Shown one piece after another: positions 18,494-26,075 of a stretch of 64,000 nucleotides of DNA. The translations under genes were made by a program, and so were the position numbers. This DNA comes from Nitrosopumilus cobalaminigenes (GTDB lineage Archaea > Thermoproteota > Nitrososphaeria > Nitrososphaerales > Nitrosopumilaceae): positions 1-64,000 of the forward strand of contig NZ_CP026993.1 of the NCBI RefSeq assembly GCF_013407145.1. Direction: 5' to 3'. The notes beneath the pieces were generated by a model. That model was not told the origin of the DNA. It did no database searches and saw nothing but the letters and a program-made list of their open reading frames with translations. Every line of letters begins with the position of its first letter. Positions within the stretch are counted from its first letter, which is position 1.

Positions 18494-19036
18494 ATGAGTG
18501 CTACAAATCAATTACGTGCAGATCATGATCAAGTTAGACGTTTAGAAAAAATAGTCTCAAAATGTGCTGCTGAACTATACAAGGGTACTAAAATTCCATT
18601 CTCAGATCTAACAAAAATTACCATAGTGATTTCAGAATTTGTTGATACAATTCATCATTCACGAGAAGAAGATTCGTATTTTCCATGTGTTGCAAGCTAT
18701 GATTCACTCAAAGAAGAAATTCGAAAATTTATGATTGAACATGAGTTTGGACGAAACATTGCAAGACAAATTTCACATCATCTAAAAAGATGGAAGGATG
18801 GTGAGGATGCACAAGAACCAGTTTCAAGATATTTGAGAACTTATGCTATTTTTCTAAATGATCATCTCAATAAAGAAAACAAATTCTTTGATGATGCAGA
18901 GGCAAATATATTATCAAAAGAAGAAGAAATTGAAATGTATGAACAATACAAATCAGTTTTTGCGATAGTAAAAAAAGTAGAAGAATTAATTGCAGAGATC
19001 GATTATTTAGAAAAGCAACCTTGGGCAAAAAACTAA
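18494..19036 (+). CDS. Hemerythrin HHE-domain-like protein
   Basis: Start set at ATG 18494 (MSATNQLRADHDQVRRLEK) rather than TTG 18479. Four-helix bundle with DHDQVRRLE at the N-terminus, HHSREEDSYFP (about residue 57), EHEFGRNIARQISHH (about 82-96) and NDHLNKENKFF (about 124). These are the H-x-x-x-E/D ligands of the cation-binding hemerythrin family. It may bind a di-iron centre for oxygen or NO sensing; the substrate is unknown. Confidence 0.85.
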   Translation: MSATNQLRADHDQVRRLEKIVSKCAAELYKGTKIPFSDLTKITIVISEFVDTIHHSREEDSYFPCVASYDSLKEEIRKFMIEHEFGRNIARQISHHLKRWKDGEDAQEPVSRYLRTYAIFLNDHLNKENKFFDDAEANILSKEEEIEMYEQYKSVFAIVKKVEELIAEIDYLEKQPWAKN

Positions 19037-19048
19037 CGTAAGCTCTTT

Positions 19049-19588
19049 ATGGGTAATTCAGATATTTTATTCATGAAACCTTTCATTCTTTGGATGACTG
19101 GTCTTCCTTGTTCAGGAAAGACCACAATCGTAAAAGATTTGCAAAAAGATATTCCAAATTTGGCAATGCTTGATGGTGATGAACTAAGAGAATGGTTCTC
19201 TCCAAAAGATTTCTCAAAAGCTGGACGTGATGAACACAACAAAAAAGTTGCTCATCTAGCAAAGCTTTTGTTAAAACATGGTGTTCCAAGTGCAGTATCT
19301 CTTGTTTCTCCATATCTTGAGAATAGAGAAAATGCAAGAAAAATTATCGATGCAGGTGATCAGTTTGCTGAATGTTATGTAAAGTGTTCACTTGAAAAAT
19401 GTGAAGAAAGAGATGTCAAGGGTATGTATGCCAAAGCAAGAAAAGGGGAAATCAAAGGATTTACAGGAATTGATGATCCATATGAAGCTCCTGAGAAAGC
19501 AGATTTGGTAGTAGATACCGAACATGACTCACTTTCAGACAGTGCAAACAAAGTCAAGGACTTCCTCAAAGGAAGAAACCTACTCTAA
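19049..19588 (+). CDS. cysC: Adenylylsulfate (APS) kinase
   Basis: Phosphorylates APS to PAPS. P-loop GLPCSGKTT (about residues 18-26), LDGDELREWF (about 47-56), and AKARKGEIKGFTGIDDPYEAPEKADLVVDT near the C-terminus (read in parts), matching APS kinases at 179 aa. The ATG at 19073 (MKPFILWMTG) is an alternative and perhaps better start. It converges on cysQ with a 9-bp overlap, an arrangement that puts PAPS production and PAP disposal side by side. Confidence 0.93.
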   Translation: MGNSDILFMKPFILWMTGLPCSGKTTIVKDLQKDIPNLAMLDGDELREWFSPKDFSKAGRDEHNKKVAHLAKLLLKHGVPSAVSLVSPYLENRENARKIIDAGDQFAECYVKCSLEKCEERDVKGMYAKARKGEIKGFTGIDDPYEAPEKADLVVDTEHDSLSDSANKVKDFLKGRNLL

Positions 19589-20395
19589 TTTTTTAAATTC
19601 TTCAATTATTTTATCATGGATTAATCCATTTGTTACCAAAATTCCATTTTGATGAAATACATCTTTGTTATTGTATGTGATATCATTTCCTAACATGTCA
19701 GTCATTTTTCCACCAGCTTCAGAAATTATACAATATGAAGCTGCTGAATCCCACTCTTTCATTTTATTTGTAGTTGTAATGTATGCTTCAGCTTCACCCG
19801 AACTTATCTTTCCAACTTTTAATGAACTTCCTATACTTGTAAAATCTTCAACACCTAATTTTTTAATGAATGATTTTTCTTTCTCTGATAAATGATGTCT
19901 TGAACCTACAGTTCTGCATTTAGGAATCTCTGAAATTTGTGTTACAGATATTTTCTCCCAGTTATCATTTGAAAATCTAAATGCACCACTTCCTTTTTGG
20001 GCAACAAACAATGTTTTTTCAGTTGGCCATCCTATTACTCCAAGAATTGGTTTTTTATTTTTGATTAATGATATCATTACTGTAAATTCTCCAGTTTTGT
20101 CAATAAAATCCGAAGTTCCATCTAATGGATCTACAATCCAAATCATCTCCTGAGTCAATCTATTCAGATCATCTTTGTCTTCTTCAGATAGAATTTGATG
20201 TGCAGTTTGTGAGAGGATTTTTTTAATAACTTCATTACTTTTTAGATCAGCATCTGTAATCGGCGAATCATCATTTTTAGTAGATGTTTCATAGTCACCA
20301 TGATAAATCTCTAGAATTGCATCACCTGCTTCTTTTGCAGCCTTGATAGCAATTTCTAACTCTGGAATTTTTCCAGATATAGGGATGTCTTTCAA
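19580..20395 (-). CDS. cysQ: CysQ-like 3'(2'),5'-bisphosphate nucleotidase / inositol monophosphatase family
   Basis: Mg2+/Li+-sensitive phosphatase family, 271 aa. Motifs: SPITDADLKSN (about residues 45-55), LSEEDKDD (about 70), WIVDPLDGTSDFI (about 87-99) and KEWDSAASYCIISEAGG (about 213-229) carry the metal ligands. Its position beside cysC favours PAP hydrolysis, although inositol or fructose bisphosphate activity is possible in the family. Last gene of a minus-strand unit with the 2-TM protein and the SDR. Confidence 0.88.
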   Translation of the reverse strand: MKDIPISGKIPELEIAIKAAKEAGDAILEIYHGDYETSTKNDDSPITDADLKSNEVIKKILSQTAHQILSEEDKDDLNRLTQEMIWIVDPLDGTSDFIDKTGEFTVMISLIKNKKPILGVIGWPTEKTLFVAQKGSGAFRFSNDNWEKISVTQISEIPKCRTVGSRHHLSEKEKSFIKKLGVEDFTSIGSSLKVGKISSGEAEAYITTTNKMKEWDSAASYCIISEAGGKMTDMLGNDITYNNKDVFHQNGILVTNGLIHDKIIEEFKKLE

Positions 20396-20404
20396 TTGAA
20401 ATAC

Positions 20405-20614
20405 CTAAGTCGTTAGTTCTGGTTTTAGTGTCCAGGCAACTCCGAGAACAATAAATGGAATTGACATTACTCCTATGATAGCTAATATTGTATTGAATTG
20501 TGTTTCTGACACTTCTGGGTTGTTTACTACCCATGGGAGTGGTAATGTGATGACTATCCAAATAATTCCTAAAAGTATGATTAATTTTGCTTTAGATTTT
20601 TTATCATTCATCAT
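20405..20614 (-). CDS. Small two-helix membrane protein
   Basis: Start at ATG 20614 (MMNDKKSKAK), because a strong Shine-Dalgarno CCGGAGGAGA lies 7 bases upstream; the longer frame from 20647 would read through it. About 69 aa with two membrane helices (LIILLGIIWIVITLPLPW and FNTILAIIGVMSIPFIVLG). It lies between the SDR gene and cysQ and is likely co-transcribed with both. Unknown function. Confidence 0.65.
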   Translation of the reverse strand: MMNDKKSKAKLIILLGIIWIVITLPLPWVVNNPEVSETQFNTILAIIGVMSIPFIVLGVAWTLKPELTT

Positions 20615-20620
20615 ATTTTC

Positions 20621-20630
20621 TCTCCTCCGG
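20621..20630 (-). promoter_or_regulatory. Strong Shine-Dalgarno deciding the start of the 2-TM protein
   Basis: On the minus strand CCGGAGGAGA, including GGAGGA, ends 7 bases before ATG 20614. Most genes here lack such a strong site, which fits translation of an internal operon gene rather than a leaderless transcript. Confidence 0.6.
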
Positions 20631-20653
20631 AGTTGTATTAAATTCATGTGAAT

Positions 20654-21397
20654 TCATTTAATTGATTCTCCTCCATCTACTGTAAGAATTGCACCTGTAG
20701 TCCAGGATGCATCATCAGAGGCAAAATACAATACTGCCTTTCCTATCTCTTCAGGTTGTCCGATCCTTCCTAGTGGATGTTCATTATTCATGAATTCTTT
20801 ATCTTTTTGAGTTTTCAAAAATGGTTTTGTCATATCTGTATCAACTACTCCAGGACAAATGCAATTTACTCTAATCTTATCTTTAGAATATTCTAATGCC
20901 CAACATTTTGTTAAGAGGATTAAAGCAGCTTTTGATGCAGAATATGCATCTGCGTTAAATCCTTCATAGGCCTTTAGTCCTGCATCTGATGAAATGTTAA
21001 TAATTGAACCAAATGTTTTTTGTAAATGAGGAATTGCCTCCTTAGTAAATCTAAACTGTCCTGTAAGATTTACGTCTAGTACTTCATTCCATTCAGCTTC
21101 ATCAATTTCATGTAATTTTTTAATTTGTGGAAAAACCCCTGCATTATTTACAAGAATATCTAATTTACCAAATTTTTCAATAATTTCTTTTATGACATTT
21201 TTTACATCGTTTGAATTCCTAATATCAGCTGGAATTCCAATAGCATTTGGAATTTCTAATACTGCCTTATCTAATCTTTCATTATTTTTTGCAGTGATTA
21301 CAACTGTAGCTCCATTTTCTGATAAAATTTTTGCAGTTGCAAATCCTATACCTCTACTTCCACCTGAAACTAGTGCAATTTTTCCTGATAATTTCAA
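20654..21397 (-). CDS. Short-chain dehydrogenase/reductase (SDR)
   Basis: Classical SDR of 247 aa: cofactor motif SGGSRGIGFAT (about residues 11-21), NNAGVFPQ (about 85-92), catalytic Ser in INISSDAG (about 135) and YSASKAALIL (Tyr-x3-Lys, about 153-162). The C-terminus FASDDASWTTGAILTVDGG is typical of 3-oxoacyl-ACP-reductase-like members. Substrate not determinable. A TTAGGCA motif (21444-21450) lies about 47 bp upstream. Confidence 0.92.
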   Translation of the reverse strand: MKLSGKIALVSGGSRGIGFATAKILSENGATVVITAKNNERLDKAVLEIPNAIGIPADIRNSNDVKNVIKEIIEKFGKLDILVNNAGVFPQIKKLHEIDEAEWNEVLDVNLTGQFRFTKEAIPHLQKTFGSIINISSDAGLKAYEGFNADAYSASKAALILLTKCWALEYSKDKIRVNCICPGVVDTDMTKPFLKTQKDKEFMNNEHPLGRIGQPEEIGKAVLYFASDDASWTTGAILTVDGGESIK

Positions 21398-21520
21398 TAA
21401 TGTTTAGAGTAAATTTCGTAATTTATAGATCCATTAATCAAAATTAGGCATAAAATATTTCAAGAAATATATTAATTTCTTATAAAATTTAATATTAAAT
21501 TTTAAATAGTTAAAGTTACT

Positions 21521-21553
21521 ATAGTAATTAATGTCGAAAGATATAATTACTAT
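21521..21553. promoter_or_regulatory. Promoter with 10-bp inverted repeat for the structured RNA
   Basis: Perfect 10-bp arms ATAGTAATTA (21521-21530) and TAATTACTAT (21544-21553), with a 13-nt spacer. The TATA-like GATATAATT (21540-21548) overlaps the right arm and predicts a transcript start at about 21565-21570, exactly where the folded RNA begins. Binding of a protein here would block the TATA box. Confidence 0.5.
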
Positions 21554-21564
21554 CGACTAAATAT

Positions 21565-21663
21565 GCGTAACCCCGCAGAACGAAAAAGGTGATCAGACGT
21601 TAAACGACTGACAAAGAGAGGAAATCTCTCAGTGTTCTGTAGCAAAGGGGTCTACGCCTTTTT
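21565..21663 (+). ncRNA. Candidate structured non-coding RNA
   Basis: A GC-enriched island in an AT-rich spacer that folds into a closed three-way shape. P1: 21565-21574 (GCGTAACCCC) pairs with 21647-21657 (GGGGT, bulged C, TACGC). P2: 21575-21581 (GCAGAAC) pairs with 21634-21640 (GTTCTGT, one wobble). Two inner hairpins: 21593-21611 (TCAG/CTGA outer, CGT/ACG inner) and 21616-21630 (GAGAG/CTCTC). A T-run (21658-21663) follows as terminator. No reading frame explains it. Family not recognised. A GTGATCA then CTGA with 11-12 nt between loosely recalls C/D boxes, but the overall shape does not fit a standard C/D guide. Confidence 0.7.
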
Positions 21664-21670
21664 AATTTTC
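21658..21670 (+). terminator. T-run terminator of the structured RNA
   Basis: The closing stem ends at 21657 and is followed by CCTTTTTAATTTT, a U-rich archaeal termination signal. It overlaps the 3' end of the convergent gene at 21662-22105. Confidence 0.55.
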
Positions 21671-22105
21671 TAAAATATCTACAGATACAGATCCTAATGT
21701 TTCTCCATTTGGATTAATGATAATCGAAATTTCTTGTGTTTCAGAGATCATAATATTTTTCTCACCATCATAATCCCATGTATAATATTCTGAAATTCCC
21801 GTTTGATGTGGTGTACCTATGCGCTTAAAATCTTCAGAAAAATTAAATGAATTTCCATTTAATGTAATTGATAAAATTTTTGGGCTACTTCCATTTGGAA
21901 CAAATCTAAAAAAATATTCTCCTTTTTCTATAGTAAATGTCTCAGTATATTCTCCGTTAATGTAAAGTTCAGGATCTGCCAATGTCACATGAAATTGTAT
22001 GTTCTTTTTTTCAGCAGATTCTTCAAATGAAAAACTTGTGAATACAATCGCTAAAATAACTACTATTGGAACAATTATGATTTTTTTATTCACTGAAATA
22101 AGCAT
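21662..22105 (-). CDS. Membrane-anchored extracytoplasmic hypothetical protein
   Basis: A 147-aa protein with an N-terminal hydrophobic helix (IIIVPIVVILAIVFTSFSF, about residues 9-27) acting as signal or anchor, followed by a beta-rich domain (FHVTLADPELYINGEYTETF; TLNGNSFNFSEDF). No family recognised. It converges on the structured RNA. Confidence 0.6.
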   Translation of the reverse strand: MLISVNKKIIIVPIVVILAIVFTSFSFEESAEKKNIQFHVTLADPELYINGEYTETFTIEKGEYFFRFVPNGSSPKILSITLNGNSFNFSEDFKRIGTPHQTGISEYYTWDYDGEKNIMISETQEISIIINPNGETLGSVSVDILEN

Positions 22106-22176
22106 AAAATTCCATTATAAAAGTAAATTCCATAATATCAATACGCTTATGTCCATAATCTTAGAAAAATTTGTAA

Positions 22177-22461
22177 ATGAGTTTTAATTGTAAACGATGC
22201 AATTCAGTTATTCAAACAGGGAGTGAATCAACATGTGAAAATTGTAAAGTTCAATTAGATTTACTAGAGCAAGAGCTAGTTGTAAATGAGCAAAGAATCA
22301 AAAAATTAGAAGAACATAAAAATTCTGAATTGAAAAACCCCAAATCTACAAATCCTGAAACAAGCTTGGAAACAATGAAACGAATAGAACATAACTTACA
22401 ACTTGAATACAAAAAACGTGATGGAATAATCAAAATGATAAATTCTAATGACTCGTTCTAA
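22177..22461 (+). CDS. Zinc-ribbon plus coiled-coil small protein
   Basis: A 94-aa protein: CKRC near residue 5 and CENC near 20 form a zinc ribbon, followed by a long charged coiled coil (LLEQELVVNEQRIKKLEEH and IEHNLQLEYKKRD). Not a named family. It is upstream of the ESCRT-III paralogue on the same strand but about 176 bp away, with a hairpin-forming repeat between. Confidence 0.6.
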   Translation: MSFNCKRCNSVIQTGSESTCENCKVQLDLLEQELVVNEQRIKKLEEHKNSELKNPKSTNPETSLETMKRIEHNLQLEYKKRDGIIKMINSNDSF

Positions 22462-22533
22462 ATAATTCTAATTCAGTTGGTAATTCTTTTTCTAATTGTA
22501 TTTTCTTTCTATTGGATTTAATATCCTAATTTT

Positions 22534-22551
22534 TCAGGAAGGGATTCCTGA
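22534..22551. repeat. Short perfect hairpin upstream of ESCRT-III paralogue 1
   Basis: TCAGGAA (22534-22540), GGGA loop, TTCCTGA (22545-22551). It lies about 87-104 bp upstream of the ESCRT-III start and could be an operator, or a terminator-like hairpin for the preceding zinc-ribbon gene. The half-site TCAGGAA also occurs just upstream of ESCRT-III paralogue 2 (44653-44659). Confidence 0.4.
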
Positions 22552-22637
22552 TATAGTCAATTTTAGTTAGTAATTTTTTATGTCCTGTGAACCATTCTTT
22601 ACACCGGAAATTAAGTACATATTCTAGAATCAAACTC

Positions 22638-23279
22638 ATGCCTAGTTTATCCAATAAATGGTCACAGCAACCAAAGCCTGGTATTACTGAAAAAATTAAT
22701 GATACAATCAAGCCTAAAGGTGCTTTAAAACCACGAGTACAGGAAGGCATTAAAAAATTACAATTACAAATCAAAAAATTAGATACAATGTTAACAAACT
22801 TGCAAGAACGTGATGGAAAATTATTCCAAAGAATAGTAGAAGCAACACAAAAACATGATAATCAAACAGCCAAAGTTCTTGGCAATGAACTAGCCGAAGT
22901 AAGAAAAGTTACAAAAATTTTGAGTAGTGCTAGAATAGCATTAGAACAAATCGAATTAAGATTAACCACATGTAGTGATCTTGGAGATACTGTAGTAGCA
23001 ATTATGCCAACAATGGGATTAATGAAGAATCTCAAATCATCTCTTGGAAAAATTATGCCAGGAGCAGAACAAGAAATTGGTCAAATGGCAGAAATGCTTG
23101 GAGGCTTTATGACAGAAAGTTTCTCAGGAGATGCAGCATTTGGTATGGATGAAACCACAAATGCAGAATCTGAAAGTATCTTAAAAGAAGCTGCTGCTGT
23201 TGCTGAAACTTCTGCTGGTCAAATGTTCCCTTCAGTTCCTACTGATAGTCAAGAAGCTGCCACAAACAAATTTCTTTAA
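22638..23279 (+). CDS. cdvB: ESCRT-III (CdvB/Snf7) family protein, paralogue 1
   Basis: Start set at ATG 22638 (MPSLSNKWSQ), which aligns with the N-terminus of the paralogue at 43992-44642; the longer frame from 22587 is not needed. Basic amphipathic N-terminus, then GALKPRVQEGIKKLQLQI, NLQERDGKLFQRIV, GNELAEVRKVTKIL and LKSSLGKIMP: the long helices of the Snf7 fold. Ends in a short acidic tail without a winged-helix domain. Role in membrane remodelling or archaeal Cdv division is inferred. Both copies keep GALKPR and ELAE-RKVTK-L, so they are recent paralogues. Confidence 0.9.
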   Translation: MPSLSNKWSQQPKPGITEKINDTIKPKGALKPRVQEGIKKLQLQIKKLDTMLTNLQERDGKLFQRIVEATQKHDNQTAKVLGNELAEVRKVTKILSSARIALEQIELRLTTCSDLGDTVVAIMPTMGLMKNLKSSLGKIMPGAEQEIGQMAEMLGGFMTESFSGDAAFGMDETTNAESESILKEAAAVAETSAGQMFPSVPTDSQEAATNKFL

Positions 23280-23288
23280 TTAAAAATT

Positions 23289-23747
23289 TTATTCATTTAA
23301 GGAATCTCTAGATTCTTTAATTTTTCTAACCCTGCTACCTTCGTCGTCAATAACTCTATCAACACCAGAAAGTTTGTCTCTTAAAGAATTGATAATTGTG
23401 CCTACTTCATCTGCTTCATTCTCTACTCGTTTTCTCTTATTGGCAAGTTCTTCAATTCCTCTATTCTCTTCTTCAATATACTCACTAACTTTCTGAAGCT
23501 TTTCTTTGAGATTTTTAATATCTACAGATTCTTCTTCAATATCTTTTTCAAGTAATGTTCTCTTTTCTTTGAGATTCTTAATCATTAAACCGACATAATC
23601 TATTGCTTCTTCCAACTTTGCTCGTTTTCCCATTAATTCTCCAATACCAATTTGACTGGTTGATTCTGTTACAGAGCTAGTTTCTTCAACATTCTCGTTT
23701 CTTCCTTCTACCATTTCTCCACCTTCATCTTTGAATTTATCAAACAT
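23289..23747 (-). CDS. Coiled-coil hypothetical protein
   Basis: A 152-aa acidic protein, almost entirely coiled coil from residue 30 on (KRAKLEEAIDYVGLMIKNLKEKRTLLEKD in parts). Three similar heptad blocks (about 35-65, 70-100, 105-135) suggest internal duplication. No signal or membrane helix. Convergent with the ESCRT-III gene, 9 bp apart. Function unknown. Confidence 0.6.
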   Translation of the reverse strand: MFDKFKDEGGEMVEGRNENVEETSSVTESTSQIGIGELMGKRAKLEEAIDYVGLMIKNLKEKRTLLEKDIEEESVDIKNLKEKLQKVSEYIEEENRGIEELANKRKRVENEADEVGTIINSLRDKLSGVDRVIDDEGSRVRKIKESRDSLNE

Positions 23748-23848
23748 TTTATGATTTACTTTTCAAAATGGGAATAAAAAGTTACATTGCATCTCAAAGC
23801 TGACCTTGTGAATGATTTTTAGTCAATTAAAGAAAAAATGGTGATTTC

Positions 23849-24409
23849 TCACCGAATTGAATTTTTGAATTCTTGGTTAGAACCAATAGATTTTTCTGGA
23901 TTTATGACCGATTCTCCAATTTGGAGTAATCTGATGTTTTGAGCCGTCTCAGGATTTTTTATTATCGAATTCATAAATGAAATTGCAAATACGTTTTGTT
24001 CATCAGTTTCTGCAATTTTTCCAGAAAATACGATTTTGAAGCTTAGATCCTCATTGGAGACATCTTGTATGGAAATTTCCCATAGATTTTCACCAATTTT
24101 TGATGCTTTTCCATCAAATAGAATAATCCCTGATTGATACGTCTTGAAATTTACGTATGCCCATGACATTTGACCTTCAAATGATAGAATTCTCTTCAAA
24201 TCTGCCTCCGTGGTCTCTTCAGGAAGGGCATATTGACGGACTTCTAGCTTTCCATCAACCACTTTTTCTGTAAGAATTCCTCTAAGTTCTCCATTTTCTT
24301 CTTGATTACTCTCATTATCAGCAAATGAGTAGTTTACAGATAGTGGTGAAGCACCTAGCATCAAGAGGATGACTATTGCTCCAATAATTCTGATCTGGGA
24401 TTTTACCAT
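23849..24409 (-). CDS. Exported hypothetical protein
   Basis: A 186-aa protein with signal peptide (IIGAIVILLMLGASPLSVNYSFA, about residues 8-30). The remaining domain is beta-rich with several F-x-G and W residues (GQMSWAYVNFKTYQSGIILFDG in parts). No family recognised. A TATA-like TATATAAAG (minus strand, near 24462-24470) lies about 55 bp upstream. Confidence 0.6.
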   Translation of the reverse strand: MVKSQIRIIGAIVILLMLGASPLSVNYSFADNESNQEENGELRGILTEKVVDGKLEVRQYALPEETTEADLKRILSFEGQMSWAYVNFKTYQSGIILFDGKASKIGENLWEISIQDVSNEDLSFKIVFSGKIAETDEQNVFAISFMNSIIKNPETAQNIRLLQIGESVINPEKSIGSNQEFKNSIR

Positions 24410-24715
24410 GACAAGATAATGTTGAATTGATAGATTAGGAACGGCTAGAAATCGTCCTGTTCTTTATATACCAAATTTCAGCAAAAACAGCAATAATTGA
24501 GAAAAATTGCTCCATTTTCTACAAAATGTCTCAAAAGAAGATTTTTTTGGAAAAATGACGTTTTTTGAAATTTATTTTCACGCATGATTTTCTTCCAAAA
24601 TTTTGAAAATGATCAAAAATTAGGTATTTTTTTTGGTGAAACTGGCGTTCCGCTTTGCGTTCCGCTTTGAAGTTTCAAAATGTTCCTCATAAACTACATT
24701 GTTGTATACTAGAGC
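24410..24715. other. 306-bp intergenic region with divergent promoters
   Basis: Separates a minus-strand exported-protein gene from the plus-strand winged-helix operon. It holds a TATA-like element for the minus gene (24462-24470), several long A/T runs, and near the right end a nested direct and inverted repeat (24637-24677). I see no reading frame longer than about 20 codons and no tRNA. Confidence 0.6.
24637..24677. promoter_or_regulatory. 12-bp direct repeat nested in an inverted repeat
   Basis: TGAAACT (24637-24643) and AGTTTCA (24671-24677) are perfect 7-bp inverted arms. Between them GCGTTCCGCTTT occurs twice back-to-back (24645-24656, 24657-24668). The GC-rich repeat stands out from the AT-rich spacer, 39-79 bp upstream of the winged-helix gene. 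It could be that regulator's own operator, or an RNA hairpin. Confidence 0.5.
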
Positions 24716-25003
24716 ATGTCAAAACAACAATACAGGTCCGAAATGGGCATTATGGGTGATATCTTAGACGTAACCGCTGATGGCGGCCGTGGTGGAGTCA
24801 TTGTATCTGCAATCTCTCGCAAAGCCAACCTATCTCACTATGCAGTACTAGACAAATGTGAGAAACTGGTAGAAGCAGGCTTAGTCGAATCCGTCAAAAA
24901 CGACAGAAATAGAGTCTTTTTGATAACTGAAAAAGGACTTCAGTTTTTCCAGGAATTCAAGAGATTTCAGGGACTAGTCGAAAGCATGAATCTAAGGTAT
25001 TGA
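24716..25003 (+). CDS. Winged helix-turn-helix DNA-binding protein
   Basis: A 95-aa single-domain regulator: helix 1 (MGIMGDILDVT), recognition region IVSAISRKANLSHYAVLDKCEKLVEAGLVES (in parts, about 32-62), wing NDRNRVFLITEKGLQFF. This matches the archaeal HTH_45-type winged helix. Its codons are more GC-rich than neighbours. It starts a unit with the membrane winged-helix gene (4-bp gap) and the exported coiled-coil gene. Confidence 0.8.
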   Translation: MSKQQYRSEMGIMGDILDVTADGGRGGVIVSAISRKANLSHYAVLDKCEKLVEAGLVESVKNDRNRVFLITEKGLQFFQEFKRFQGLVESMNLRY

Positions 25004-25007
25004 GCCA

Positions 25008-26075
25008 ATGTATCCAGAAATCGTACCAATTCATAGGAAAGAGTCTCTTCGAGAAGATGGAATGCTTTTTGTAAGGACTGAGGGTATCCTCGAAACAATG
25101 GTTAAGGCACCTTTGATAATTGCTGGCTTAATGGTTGTTGCATTAACGATGCCTCTTCAGACCTCATTCAGTTCTACTCGTATGCTTGATCTAACCCTCT
25201 ATTCAGATGGTTCAGCACATATTTCTGCTCAACTAGATGCGGATCCTTTAGACCCTGATTTTGAAGTAAGTCTATTTGGTCCGTCTATTGATAATTTTGT
25301 TGCAGTTGGGGAAAATGGCTTTTTACTATCTAGTGAAATAATTGATGGTACAGCAACAATTGATACTTTTGGTTCTTCATCTATTACAATTGATTACGAT
25401 ATTCATGATTTAATTTCTAAAGAAGGAAGAGTTTGGACTTTTACCCTAGACTCTCCAACTGATTATTCATTATTGATGCCTCCTAATTCTATTATTGTTG
25501 GAATGGATGCTCTTCCATCAAATATGGATTTGGTTAATGATCAGACACAACTCGATTTGAGTTCTGGTTTATCAGAAATTAATTATATTTTTAGTACAAC
25601 AACTACACCACCAACAACTACACCACCAACAACTACACCACCAACAACTACACCACCAACAACTACACCAGTACAACCAACAAATGACGTCGTAACATAT
25701 GCTCTAATTGGTGCACCTGTTGCAGCAGCAATTGCTGGAGCAGTAATTATGATTAAACGAAAACAAACAAAATCTTCACCAGTTATTCAAACTGAAGTTA
25801 CTACAGAGTCTCAAACTAAAACTGATTCTAGTGACACTGAAACTATTTTTAATTTAAGACCAGAAATGCGTGAAGATGATAAAGAAATTATTAAATTTAT
25901 TTCTGCAAATGGTGGAGAAGCTTTAGAAAGTGATTTAAGAAAAAAATTCTTACAACCTAGAACTACTATGTGGAGAGCAGTAAAACGCCTTGAAAGACAA
26001 GGAGTAATTGAAATCTCTAAAAAGGACTTGCAAAATTTAGTCAAACTAAAAAAAGATTTGGAGGAAGAGGAATGA
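25008..26075 (+). CDS. Membrane-anchored winged-helix protein with extracellular domain
   Basis: 355 aa. An N-terminal hydrophobic segment (APLIIAGLMVVALTM, about residues 34-48) acts as signal or anchor, then an extracytoplasmic beta-rich domain (about 58-195), a PPTTT stalk (about 197-222), a second membrane helix (YALIGAPVAAAIAGAVIMI, about 231-249) and a cytoplasmic tail ending in a winged helix (ADDKEIIKFI-like start, ESDLRKKFLQPRTTMWRAVKRLERQG, about 295-345, in parts). The layout predicts a one-component sensor acting on DNA from the membrane. ATG at 25099 (MVKAPL) is an alternative start. Confidence 0.75.
   Translation: MYPEIVPIHRKESLREDGMLFVRTEGILETMVKAPLIIAGLMVVALTMPLQTSFSSTRMLDLTLYSDGSAHISAQLDADPLDPDFEVSLFGPSIDNFVAVGENGFLLSSEIIDGTATIDTFGSSSITIDYDIHDLISKEGRVWTFTLDSPTDYSLLMPPNSIIVGMDALPSNMDLVNDQTQLDLSSGLSEINYIFSTTTTPPTTTPPTTTPPTTTPPTTTPVQPTNDVVTYALIGAPVAAAIAGAVIMIKRKQTKSSPVIQTEVTTESQTKTDSSDTETIFNLRPEMREDDKEIIKFISANGGEALESDLRKKFLQPRTTMWRAVKRLERQGVIEISKKDLQNLVKLKKDLEEEE
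25599..25670 (+). repeat. 15-bp tandem repeat encoding the PPTTT stalk
   Basis: ACAACTACACCACCA occurs four times head-to-tail, plus a partial fifth, in frame and encoding TTTPP units between the extracellular domain and the membrane helix. Identical units make the copy number liable to change by slippage. Confidence 0.85.

Noticed and set aside
21565-21663. Structured RNA as 5S rRNA, RNase P RNA or tRNA
   Set aside because: Too short for 5S or RNase P, lacks their conserved loops, and has no anticodon or T-loop arrangement. The AGGAAA stretch only superficially recalls RNase P.
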